From an uncultured Prevotellaceae bacterium (GTDB lineage Bacteria; Bacteroidota; Bacteroidia; Bacteroidales; Bacteroidaceae), in the NCBI GenBank assembly GCA_947174565.1, contig CAMWJL010000013.1, forward strand, positions 1-37,178: a stretch of 37,178 nt of DNA, read 5' to 3'. The notes under the pieces were generated by a model, which was not told where the DNA came from, did no database searches, and saw only the letters and a program-made list of their open reading frames with translations. A program made the translations under genes and the position numbers. How positions within the stretch are numbered: position 1 is the stretch's first letter; each line of letters begins with the position of its first letter. Positions 6,856-14,719 of the stretch are shown piece by piece.

Positions 6856-8217
6856 CTGCTTTTTTTCGGCTCTCACATTCTTGATGGTGAAATTTTCGAC
6901 ATATTCAGGATGAAAATCCGCATTCGTCGCTGTAATGCTCAGATTCTCGAATGTGAAGTTACTTAAATGGTACTGCTCTTCCCGTTGCTTCACGTTGAAG
7001 AACACGTCGCAGTCAAAGGTGATGTTCCGCATGGTGATGTGGTCGCTGTACGACATCGGTGTGCTCTCTCTGCCTTTCAAGTCGTAGAATTGTGTCCACG
7101 GAGCTACCAGGATGAAATTCTTTGCATTCCCTTCTATGTCCTCTACGGTCACATATTCATATTGTTGTGGCGTGTCGGGACGCATCTTCAACCAAAGGAG
7201 GTTGTTCGCTTTGTTCACCTTGATGCGTCGCAAGACGATGTTGTGGTCATAGACGGACTCGCTACCCAATGTTAAGCAACCGTGGCAGAAGCCGTATTCG
7301 CAGTCCTCGATGAGGATGTTCTCATTGCCGCCATCGCCTATCATCTCGGGATATTGGTTCATGTCGATAGTGGGGTAGGGAGTGCGCCAATAGTCGGCAT
7401 AAGGACCTTTGCCGCCTTTGATGGCAACAGCATCATCGTTCACGTTCATGTAGCAGTCTTTCACGAGGATGTTTTTCACCACGTCGAGGTCGATGGCATC
7501 TGTGCTTGGTGCTTTCACGGGTGTTGCTGGCGAATAGATGTGGAGACGTTGCAACTTTACGTTCTCGCTATTATAAATATGTGTTGTCCAAAATGCGGAG
7601 TTTTGTAGTTTCACACCGTCAATCTGCACATTCTGGCAGTTGCTTACATACACCAGGCGTGGACGTTGTTCATCTTTGTTTGTGCAGCGAGGATTCCAGC
7701 TGCGCCGCTCCCAAAAGTGTTTCCAATAGGTGTAGCCGTTGCCGTCTATCGTGCCTTTGCCAGAAATGGTGAACCCATCTAACCCGTCCGCATTGATGAG
7801 GGCAGCATAGTAGAGGCACGTTTCGCCTTCCATTCGGGTTTTCAGAATGGGGTAGTCGCTCGGGTCATTGCTGCCCATCAGTGTGGCACCATCATAGAGG
7901 TGCAGGTGGACACCCTGCTTGAAGAAGAGTGCTCCTGTCATATAAGTTCCTTCGGGCACAACGACGACACCGCCCCCTTCTGCCGCTACTTTGTCAATGA
8001 GTTGCTGCATCTCGGTCGTGTGGATTCGTCCGTCATTCACTACGCCATAGTCAGTCACGCGGTATTGTTTGCCTAATGCCGACACCTCTACTGGGGCGGT
8101 CTGCTTGAACCATGCGCTTATCTCAGTTCCGTCAGGCCAAAGGTCGGCAGTTCTTTTGGCAAAAGATGGCATGCACATGAGTGCGCATGCCATCAGGGAT
8201 ATAAGTCTGTATTTCAT
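6853..8217 (-). CDS. Glycoside hydrolase family 28 (polygalacturonase-like), secreted
   Basis: 454 residues with an N-terminal signal peptide (about 1-20, ending SFA) and a right-handed beta-helix typical of GH28 pectinases. The N-terminal segment VTDYGVVNDG is the usual GH28/pectate-lyase-like entry motif. Active-site motifs are visible: STDAIDLD (238-245), NDDAVAIKGG (Asp261-Asp262), CHGCLTLGS (His312) and LKMRPD (343-348), corresponding to the family's NTDGxD, DD, GHG and RIK motifs. It should hydrolyse galacturonan-type pectin, probably in the periplasm or outside the cell; variants near the active site could mean a rhamnogalacturonan or exo specificity. The ATG directly follows the TAG of the preceding HExxH-protein gene, so translation is probably coupled. 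Confidence 0.92.
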   Translation of the reverse strand: MKYRLISLMACALMCMPSFAKRTADLWPDGTEISAWFKQTAPVEVSALGKQYRVTDYGVVNDGRIHTTEMQQLIDKVAAEGGGVVVVPEGTYMTGALFFKQGVHLHLYDGATLMGSNDPSDYPILKTRMEGETCLYYAALINADGLDGFTISGKGTIDGNGYTYWKHFWERRSWNPRCTNKDEQRPRLVYVSNCQNVQIDGVKLQNSAFWTTHIYNSENVKLQRLHIYSPATPVKAPSTDAIDLDVVKNILVKDCYMNVNDDAVAIKGGKGPYADYWRTPYPTIDMNQYPEMIGDGGNENILIEDCEYGFCHGCLTLGSESVYDHNIVLRRIKVNKANNLLWLKMRPDTPQQYEYVTVEDIEGNAKNFILVAPWTQFYDLKGRESTPMSYSDHITMRNITFDCDVFFNVKQREEQYHLSNFTFENLSITATNADFHPEYVENFTIKNVRAEKKQ

Positions 8218-11200
8218 CTATTTCACATAAATTGTGGTGCTGGAACCATCGTTGTACTTAATGATGTTGAAGCCCTTCTGCGTTGCTTGCAGTTGGATGC
8301 CTCCCGTAGTGTAGATACCCACCACCTTCTTGTCGCCATTCATGGTTGAGTCATTGATTGTAATGGGGCGGATGCCTGTTGCAACAGCGTAGGCTTGATA
8401 AGCCTCCAGTTCGTCTTCGCTAATGATAATCCATTGTTGCTTGGTGGCTGCATCGCTAAAGTTGAAGGTGTCTTGTGACAGCGTGCCGTAGCCGTTGCGT
8501 GCGTTGATGGCGTTGGCGTTCATCGCCTTGAATCCGTCGTTGGTCCAAGTCAGCCAATAGCCATGTGTGGTGATGGCAGACTTGCCTTTGCCCAGTGTAA
8601 CATCCGTGCGGTCAGGCATCAACTGGAAACGCTCATTGGTAGTGGGGGTATTCAGGCTTTTCGCCGTGATGCCCGAAGCGTGCGACAGGTAGCGACCAGT
8701 GGCTGCATTCTTGAACATGTAGTAGCCGAGTTTGGCGTTGTACTCCATATACCATGCAGCAGAGTCGCTCAGTGCTTCGTCTGTCAGACATGGCTTCCAA
8801 GCCACACTGGCAGCAGCACGCTGGTAGAGCAGACCTTCACCGAGTCCGCGTTCTGCGTCTTTGCACATCAAATAGTACTTCTTTGCATCATCAAAGTTGT
8901 AGGTGTAGCCAGCAATTCCATTATGGTCGGTGTACCACCATCCGCTGGATGTGGGGTCGAGTCCGTCTATGAACATACCATGCAGGATGCACATGCCACC
9001 GATATACTGGAGTTCTTGGTGGGTGTCTGTGTGCGCGCCATTCACAAGCCAGTCATAGCTGGCATTGTTTCCCCATGCGTGTGTGCCGTCACCTTGGAAC
9101 ACATACTCGGAATTGCCCATCTTGTTTTCAAGGAATTGGTATGTCGTGTTTGTTTCGCGTCCAAACCATCGCCAGTCGTGCAAATTCGTGTTGCTGTAAC
9201 GTTCTTGTGTGCCTACGCCCACACCGTGTCCAGTCTCGTGCAGCACCGTTCCAATTGCTTGGTTGGCTTGGTTTTGGCTGATGCGCATATAGCCACCATA
9301 GGAACAGTCTGCGGTTCCGCCACCAGCACCAGCACCTGGCACATAGTGACCCGAAAGATGGAAACCCATGATGCCCGTCCATTCGTTGAAATACTCGATG
9401 GTCTCTTGGATAGCTTGTCGGCAGCGGTCATTGGTCGCATTGTCTGGTCCAGCCTCGTCCCAGCTCCAGGTACAAGTGCCTTTGGGGTGAGTAACGATTT
9501 TCACCTCGTCTCCGTATGCCACGGTGTAGGTTTTGTTCATGACGTAGGGACGCAGATAATAGACCGTGGCAGGTTGCATGCCTGTGATGTGGAAAATAGT
9601 GCCGTTCAGCGTAAATGACTTGGTGCTGCGGTTGTCCAACACCGTGGGATTGTGTTCGGTGCTCCAGCATACGCCACGCTCCAACACATTGGAACCTGCG
9701 GTAGTGGCACGCATCAAGGCCTGAGTGGCACCTGTTGCGACATAATGGTTGGTCACTGTCACCTTGGGGGCAGTGCCTGTGCCAGGTGTGGCATTGGCAA
9801 GGTTGAAAGCGAGGAGTGCCTTGTCGAGCGTAGCGATTTCTGCGGCAAGCTCGTCAGAGGTCGTCTCTGCATTGGTTGCCAGTTCCTTGGCGTGGTCGAT
9901 GGCGGATTGCAGGTCTGCTGCTCCCTCCTTCGTTGCATCGTAAGATTGTTCAACCGCTGCGATTTTCGTGGCAAGTGCTTGATACTCACCGATGGAGACG
10001 CTGGCTGCCTTGATGGCGGTATTCAGATTCCTCACTGTGCTTTGGAAGGATTCCGTCTCGGTCGTAGCGGTGAGCTGCTTGGCTGCATCGTTAGCGGTCT
10101 TGAGTGTGTTGGCGGCTGTCGCTGACATCATGCTGCTTTGCAGGGATTCCGCATTGGTGATGAGGCGGTTCAATTCTTCCATGAGGTCGTCTGCTGTCAG
10201 TTCGCCAATGAGATAGAGGCGGAAGTTATCGACACAGATCCAGTTACCAGTGGCATTCTCTGCCACAAAACCGATTTCCGTTTCGCCAACGATGCTGGTG
10301 AACTTGACCGAATAGTCGTTGGGCGTATAGACAATTTCCTGTTGGGCACCAGCATAGATATAGGCACCTGTGTTCTTCTTCGATGTGCTGGATTGTGTAT
10401 AGTTTTGAGCGGCTGCGGTCAGTTTGTAGATGCCATTGGGCAGTCCTGTAATAGTCTGTCTTACAGAGCCGTCGCCTACACTTCCTGAGGTTACCCACTT
10501 CTCCATATATGTGCTGCCTGATTTCTTCGTGAAAGAAGAATTGGTTTGGCTTTGCATATTTGTAGTTTCCCATCCATTGGTGCTGTTCTCGAAACTTGGA
10601 TTTACTATATATGAAGTGTAGTCAAGTGGGTCTTCTTCACTGACATTTTTCTTGCGATATGTTGCTATGGCTTCGTTCAGCGCATGTATTTCAGCAACAA
10701 GGTTTTCTGATGTAGGGGCTTCATCGGATTTCGTTACCAATTCTTTAGCCTTGTCAATCTCCGCTTTCAGAGTCTCCGCACCAGTTTTGTTTTCGTCATA
10801 TCTTGTTTCGGCATCAGCGATAATCTTGCTTAATTCTTCAATCAGCAGGTCGGCTTCTACTTCGTCAATGAGATACAGGCGGAAGTTATCCACCGCAATC
10901 CAGTTTCCTTGAGCATTTTCTGCCTTAAATCCAATTTCCACTTCGCCTGAGATGTAGGTGAAATAGACGGAATAGTCGTCTGGAGTGTACACGTTTGTCT
11001 TTTGCCCACCTGCGTATATCACGGCACCTGTTTTCTTGCTTGTTTTGTTGTTTTGGTCAAGGTTTTGTGCCCCCACAACCAGTTTGTACTTGCCAATAGG
11101 AAGGTCAGAAAGAACCTGCGAGGCACTGCCATTGCCCACAGCGCTGCCTGCTTGTACCCATTTCTCCATATACTTCGCCCCTGCTGTCTTAGGGAAGTCA

Positions 11201-11373
11201 TTGTTACTTTGGCTCTGTAGGTTTGCGCTCTTCCATCCCTCTGTGCCATTCTCGAAACTTGGGTTTACGATGTATGATGTGCAGTTTTGAGGATTATCTT
11301 CGCTAATCTCTGTCTGTGCTCCTATGCACAGAGAAATCAGCATAAACAGGTTTGTTAATAAATAGGTTTTCAT
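8218..11373 (-). CDS. Large secreted multidomain protein with HExxH zinc-peptidase motif
   Basis: 1051 residues. Order: signal peptide (1-19); a jelly-roll-like module (32-169); a helical linker; a second copy of the module (253-389); two more helical segments (395-525); a fibronectin-like region (535-630); a putative metallopeptidase region (632-800) with HETGHGVGVG at 712-721; a C-terminal region with YYMFKNAATGRYLS that recalls beta-trefoil or ricin-type binding; and a tail (about 1000-1051) like Prevotella type-IX-secretion C-termini. Both modules begin TSYIVNPSFEN and end VDNFRLYLI, as in carbohydrate-binding modules. The HExxH is followed by G, as in metzincins, but the position of the usual third ligand is Thr722; His732 is the next candidate. 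I cannot assign a peptidase family. It probably degrades glycoprotein at the cell surface. It lies 42 bp after deoD and abuts the GH28 gene. Confidence 0.85.
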   Translation of the reverse strand: MKTYLLTNLFMLISLCIGAQTEISEDNPQNCTSYIVNPSFENGTEGWKSANLQSQSNNDFPKTAGAKYMEKWVQAGSAVGNGSASQVLSDLPIGKYKLVVGAQNLDQNNKTSKKTGAVIYAGGQKTNVYTPDDYSVYFTYISGEVEIGFKAENAQGNWIAVDNFRLYLIDEVEADLLIEELSKIIADAETRYDENKTGAETLKAEIDKAKELVTKSDEAPTSENLVAEIHALNEAIATYRKKNVSEEDPLDYTSYIVNPSFENSTNGWETTNMQSQTNSSFTKKSGSTYMEKWVTSGSVGDGSVRQTITGLPNGIYKLTAAAQNYTQSSTSKKNTGAYIYAGAQQEIVYTPNDYSVKFTSIVGETEIGFVAENATGNWICVDNFRLYLIGELTADDLMEELNRLITNAESLQSSMMSATAANTLKTANDAAKQLTATTETESFQSTVRNLNTAIKAASVSIGEYQALATKIAAVEQSYDATKEGAADLQSAIDHAKELATNAETTSDELAAEIATLDKALLAFNLANATPGTGTAPKVTVTNHYVATGATQALMRATTAGSNVLERGVCWSTEHNPTVLDNRSTKSFTLNGTIFHITGMQPATVYYLRPYVMNKTYTVAYGDEVKIVTHPKGTCTWSWDEAGPDNATNDRCRQAIQETIEYFNEWTGIMGFHLSGHYVPGAGAGGGTADCSYGGYMRISQNQANQAIGTVLHETGHGVGVGTQERYSNTNLHDWRWFGRETNTTYQFLENKMGNSEYVFQGDGTHAWGNNASYDWLVNGAHTDTHQELQYIGGMCILHGMFIDGLDPTSSGWWYTDHNGIAGYTYNFDDAKKYYLMCKDAERGLGEGLLYQRAAASVAWKPCLTDEALSDSAAWYMEYNAKLGYYMFKNAATGRYLSHASGITAKSLNTPTTNERFQLMPDRTDVTLGKGKSAITTHGYWLTWTNDGFKAMNANAINARNGYGTLSQDTFNFSDAATKQQWIIISEDELEAYQAYAVATGIRPITINDSTMNGDKKVVGIYTTGGIQLQATQKGFNIIKYNDGSSTTIYVK
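10207..10617 (-). repeat. Intragenic duplication, second copy of the binding module
   Basis: Codes for residues 253-389 of the HExxH protein. It aligns without large gaps to residues 32-169 of the same protein, sharing the opening TSYIVNPSFEN, an EKWV motif, the YSV.FT strand and the closing VDNFRLYLI. The divergence indicates an old duplication. Confidence 0.8.
10867..11280 (-). repeat. Intragenic duplication, first copy of the binding module
   Basis: Codes for residues 32-169, directly after the signal peptide; partner of the copy at 10207-10617. A helical linker of about 80 residues separates the two modules. Confidence 0.8.
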
Positions 11374-11415
11374 GTTAGTGTAGTTGTTTTGTATTAGTAA
11401 TGTCTCTATTTCGGG

Positions 11416-12132
11416 TTATAATGTGATTGCAGTTTCAAGTGCCAAAGTCATCATTTCTGTGAAGGAATTTTGGCGTTGCTCAGCTGTAAGTTCTTGTGAA
11501 TCAACGAATGAATCGCTGATGGTGAGCAGGCAGGCGGCATGTTTGCCCAGTTGACGAGCATTGTGGAAAAGGGCAAAGCTTTCCATCTCCACACAATCCG
11601 TTCCTGTACGTTCAGCGATGTCTTTCCATGTGCCTTGCGACGGGTCGGCATAGAACACGTCGCTGGAATGGACGATGCTCTTTTTGCAGGCGATGCCTAA
11701 TTCGTTGGCTTTCTTTTCGATGGCGTTGTTCAGCTTCTCACTCGGCTTGATGCTGTGTGAGGTTTCGCCACCTTGCAGTTTGGCGAAGGTGGAGTCGCTG
11801 TAGGCACTGTCTGCCAAGGTGACATCCATTACTTTCAGCCATGGGCGGTAGCTGCCAGCCGAACCGATGCGGATGATGTTCTCCACGCCATAGAAGTGGT
11901 ATAACTCATAGGAGTAGATGCCGATGCTGGGCATGCCCATGCCGCTTGCCATTACAGAGACGGGTACGTCATGATACAGACCTGTATAGCCCAATACGTT
12001 ACGCACGGCAGTGACCAGACGGGCATCGGTCAGAAAGTTCTCGGCAATATACTTTGCTCTCAGGGGGTCGCCCGGCATGAGGACGGTCTTGGCAAAAGCG
12101 TCATCGGGGGCTGAAATGTGTGGTGTAGCCAT
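11416..12132 (-). CDS. deoD: Purine nucleoside phosphorylase, DeoD type
   Basis: 238 residues, the usual length of hexameric bacterial purine nucleoside phosphorylase. The enzyme converts purine (deoxy)nucleosides and phosphate into free base and (deoxy)ribose-1-phosphate in cytosolic salvage. Landmarks: N-terminal MATPHISAP with the substrate His, the phosphate-loop MPGDPLRAKYIAE (about 19-31), GMGMPSIGIYSYEL (63-76), IRIGSAGS (about 86-93), VEMESFALF near 176-184 with the nucleoside-binding Glu, and the late SDSFVD region. A near-ideal Bacteroidetes promoter lies upstream. The coding frame is intact. Its position ahead of a secreted HExxH protein and a GH28 enzyme, with no visible promoter between, suggests an unusual mixed transcript. 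Confidence 0.97.
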   Translation of the reverse strand: MATPHISAPDDAFAKTVLMPGDPLRAKYIAENFLTDARLVTAVRNVLGYTGLYHDVPVSVMASGMGMPSIGIYSYELYHFYGVENIIRIGSAGSYRPWLKVMDVTLADSAYSDSTFAKLQGGETSHSIKPSEKLNNAIEKKANELGIACKKSIVHSSDVFYADPSQGTWKDIAERTGTDCVEMESFALFHNARQLGKHAACLLTISDSFVDSQELTAEQRQNSFTEMMTLALETAITL

Positions 12133-12175
12133 AGTTTGCAGGATTGAACAGGCTGTGAATTATGATATATCTTTG

Positions 12176-12206
12176 CAAAGGTAGTGCTTTTTTGAATCAG
12201 TGCAAA
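12176..12206 (-). promoter_or_regulatory. deoD promoter
   Basis: On the minus strand TTTG (12203-12206), exactly 19 bases, then TACCTTTG (12176-12183) is a full match to the Bacteroidetes primary-sigma consensus TTTG-N19-TAnnTTTG. The predicted start of transcription is near 12168, giving a leader of about 35 bases before the ATG at 12132. Confidence 0.8.
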
Positions 12207-12271
12207 AAAAAGATAGGAAAAAGAACTGAGGGGGAGGATTCAAGCCGTCACCCACAGCGGAGCTTGTGCTT

Positions 12272-12349
12272 CACCCTGCGCATTAACAAACGTCCACCCT
12301 GCGCATGTTATTTCGCGCAGGGTGCGTGATTACAAGTGCGCACCCTGCG
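12272..12349. repeat. Cluster of four CACCCTGCGC / GCGCAGGGTG units
   Basis: Units start at 12272, 12295 and 12338 in one orientation and at 12315 in the other. The inverted unit can pair with either neighbour, giving alternative GC-rich hairpins (12295-12324 or about 12316-12349). The cluster lies between the operon terminator and the deoD promoter. It may be a dispersed intergenic element or a second, bidirectional terminator. Confidence 0.7.
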
Positions 12350-12404
12350 TACAAAGGGAAGGGGTTGGTATGCAGAAACATACGGAAAGGGTGGGTGGAA
12401 AGTG

Positions 12405-12452
12405 TCGGAAAAGAGAAAGGGGACATGCCGTGTTGGAAAGGCATGTCCCCTT
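12405..12452 (-). terminator. Intrinsic terminator of the FAS1/SusCD operon
   Basis: Perfect 13-bp inverted repeat: arms 12417-12429 and 12440-12452 with a 10-base loop. On the minus strand the stem is followed by a pyrimidine run rich in T (12405-12416). It begins 53 bases after the stop codon of the last operon gene. Confidence 0.8.
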
Positions 12453-12505
12453 GGAGTGTAAGTAGTGAATGTGTTGGCAATCAAGTTGCCATCACGTCTG
12501 AAAGA

Positions 12506-14707
12506 CTATTTTGGAACAGCGAAGTACCAGTTCGTCTGGTTCTTCAGCTTGGCATAGAGGTCGGCATTGTAGCCTTCCACGCCTGCGGCTTGCGACGTAG
12601 GTGCTTTGGTGCCGCGGTTGGCTATCTTCTTGGCGAGCCATTCTGTACCATCAAATCCAGCAGCGTTCTTGTGCTCGGCAATGCGCACCAAGTCCGTGAA
12701 GCGGTTGCCCTCAAAAGCGGTCTCCAGTGCCAACTCATCGACGATGATGTTCTCCACGGCATTGATGGAGTCTTGTAGTGCAGGGTTAGCGTTGTCTCCC
12801 AACTGCAAGTTTAACAGACGGTCGTAGTCATAGTAGGTGCGATCGTAGTTGCCGCCAATGTTGGTGATGATGTTCTTGGATGAACTGAGGTCGTTCATGC
12901 CCGTACCTCTGGCATGAATGCCGTAGGTTTCGTTCCACATATCGTCGCTGAAGTCAAGGAACTTGTTGAAGTCTTTCAGGCGAACGGAGTCGGTGACATA
13001 GTACATGGCATTTTCGTCATTGTAGAGGAGTTTGCCGATGGTGTCTTGATAAACGACGTAGTTCTCCTTGATTTCCTCGTCGGTCAGGCTGCACGCTGCA
13101 AAGTCGCCGTTTTCGCCCTTCTCGAAGAAGGTCTTGTCATCTGGGTTCAGGTAGATGAAGGTGTTAGCCTCTGTCTTGTGCGTGTAGATTTGGTAGCCGA
13201 AATCTTCCTCAAACTTGTCGATGTATTCTTTGCCAATGGTTGGCAGGGTATATTTGTTGATGCCGTCTTTGAGTATGGCAAACGCAAATTCGGGGTAGCC
13301 GGCACGGTTGATGGCTTCTGCCATGCGAAGCCACACGAGTGTCTTGCGGTAGGTCGGTATCGTATAGTAGAACGTGCCGCCACGGGCTGCCTTGCAACAA
13401 AGTGGGTATGCCTCGTTCAGACCCTGCTCATTGGCGTAGGTGTACGGTTCTACCGAGCCATAATAACGGGCATCGCAGTTCTCGATGGCAGTCGCCTCGG
13501 TCTCGCCGCTGGAGGTGTTGATGACGCGCTGGCGCAGATAGGTCTGCTGATTCACCACGTCTTGGTAGGCGTTGGACGGAGCATATTGACGCTTGTTGGT
13601 GCGAGTTACCTGGATGGCACCTGAAGATTGGTCTTCGTCCTCGGCGTTGCTTTCAGTGGAAGAACTGTCTGTCGTGCGCTGGGATGAAGAGGTGCTATAG
13701 CCGAAGATGTCTGCTACACGGGTGAGCATCTTGCCATAACCGGCATTGGCAGAACTTGGAATCATGGAGATAAGCTCGCTCGTTCTGCTGTTGACGTAGG
13801 TGGATGCCCATCTGCCCCATTCCGTTGGTCCCATGATACCGTCTGCTTCAAAGCTGTTTGCGTCTATCACACCGTTGCTGCTGCGACCAAAGTATGCATA
13901 GCATTGGTTAGGCTGTGGGGTTTCCTCTCGCTTCAAGAACTCGTAATAGTATTGAGCGGCCTTTGCGTAGTCGTTGCTGTTTGCACCACGCAACAAATAG
14001 AGGTCGCCCAACACGACACGGACTGGAATCATAATCAGGCGATTGCTTATCTCGACCGCACCGTTGTTCAGCGTTCCAAAGGCTTCGGTATTGGAGCCGC
14101 CATGTTGTGGATAGCGCATATCTACAAAGTTCTGTAGTCCATCTTCCAGTATCTTGTCAATCAGGTTGTCTTTGTTGACGACATCGTTGTCATAGTCGAA
14201 GTTCTCGACAATGCTTAACTTGTCGATGGGCTTAGTGATATAAGGCACTTCTTTGTAGTTCTTGACCAGTTGCAGGTAAGCCCAAGCACGGATGGTCTTG
14301 ACCTGTGCATACTCTGGGAGCATGTACTTGATGTTGGATTTCAGCTGGTTGGTGTCGGCATAGTGAATGTAGAAGTTGCAGTTGTTGATGATGTTGTAGT
14401 AATCGCGAATCTGCAACATGGAACAAGTGCCGTCCTGTGGATTTTCAAAGTTGGAGATGGCGTACAGTGTATCTGTGGTATATTGGGTTGATGAGACAAG
14501 GTCGCCACGGATTTCTCCAAGGATGATTTGACGCTCTGCCACATCCTGCATGGCACGCATGATGCCACGGTAGGAGTAGAGCGTGTCTTGTGCATTTCTG
14601 TATGCTTTGTCGCCTGTATCGACTGTCATCATGTCCTCGCAGGATGTTGACACGGCACCTGTGGCAATGATGGCTGCTATGGCGATGGTTTTCAATATAT
14701 TCTTCAT
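12506..14707 (-). CDS. SusD/RagB-family outer-membrane lipoprotein (second pair)
   Basis: 733 residues, longer than most SusD proteins (500-600). A lipoprotein signal ends VSTSC (Cys23), followed by acidic residues (CEDMM). Helical TPR-like core features typical of SusD/RagB are visible: IRDYYNIINNCNFYI (100-114), VKTIRAWAYLQLVKNYKEVPY (136-156) and, near the C-terminus, LALETAFEGNRFTDLVRIAEHK, the standard family motif. A Ser/Thr/Glu-rich segment (about 338-364) looks like a flexible insertion. SusD proteins bind the substrate at the cell surface and form the lid of the SusC channel. The gene starts 12 bp after its SusC partner and is the last of the operon. The ligand is unknown. Confidence 0.93.
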   Translation of the reverse strand: MKNILKTIAIAAIIATGAVSTSCEDMMTVDTGDKAYRNAQDTLYSYRGIMRAMQDVAERQIILGEIRGDLVSSTQYTTDTLYAISNFENPQDGTCSMLQIRDYYNIINNCNFYIHYADTNQLKSNIKYMLPEYAQVKTIRAWAYLQLVKNYKEVPYITKPIDKLSIVENFDYDNDVVNKDNLIDKILEDGLQNFVDMRYPQHGGSNTEAFGTLNNGAVEISNRLIMIPVRVVLGDLYLLRGANSNDYAKAAQYYYEFLKREETPQPNQCYAYFGRSSNGVIDANSFEADGIMGPTEWGRWASTYVNSRTSELISMIPSSANAGYGKMLTRVADIFGYSTSSSQRTTDSSSTESNAEDEDQSSGAIQVTRTNKRQYAPSNAYQDVVNQQTYLRQRVINTSSGETEATAIENCDARYYGSVEPYTYANEQGLNEAYPLCCKAARGGTFYYTIPTYRKTLVWLRMAEAINRAGYPEFAFAILKDGINKYTLPTIGKEYIDKFEEDFGYQIYTHKTEANTFIYLNPDDKTFFEKGENGDFAACSLTDEEIKENYVVYQDTIGKLLYNDENAMYYVTDSVRLKDFNKFLDFSDDMWNETYGIHARGTGMNDLSSSKNIITNIGGNYDRTYYDYDRLLNLQLGDNANPALQDSINAVENIIVDELALETAFEGNRFTDLVRIAEHKNAAGFDGTEWLAKKIANRGTKAPTSQAAGVEGYNADLYAKLKNQTNWYFAVPK

Positions 14708-14719
14708 GATTCTATCGTA

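Larger units (their letters stand above)
12133..12505. other. Intergenic region between the large operon and deoD
   Basis: 373 bp with no gene. From right to left it holds the operon terminator (12417-12452), a cluster of four GCGCAGGGTG-type units (12272-12349), and the deoD promoter (12176-12206). The short open frames crossing it are produced by the GC-rich repeats. Confidence 0.7.

Noticed and set aside
8563-9618. A 351-codon open frame on the plus strand
   Set aside because: Antisense to the HExxH-protein gene, rich in Cys and His as mirror-frame products are, with no domain.
12272-12349. Repeats suggesting a small CRISPR array
   Set aside because: Units are only about 10 bases, spacing is uneven, one unit is inverted, and no cas gene is present.
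12305-12778. A 157-codon plus-strand frame crossing the operon 3' end
   Set aside because: It spans the GC-rich repeats and terminator hairpin and then runs antisense to SusD.
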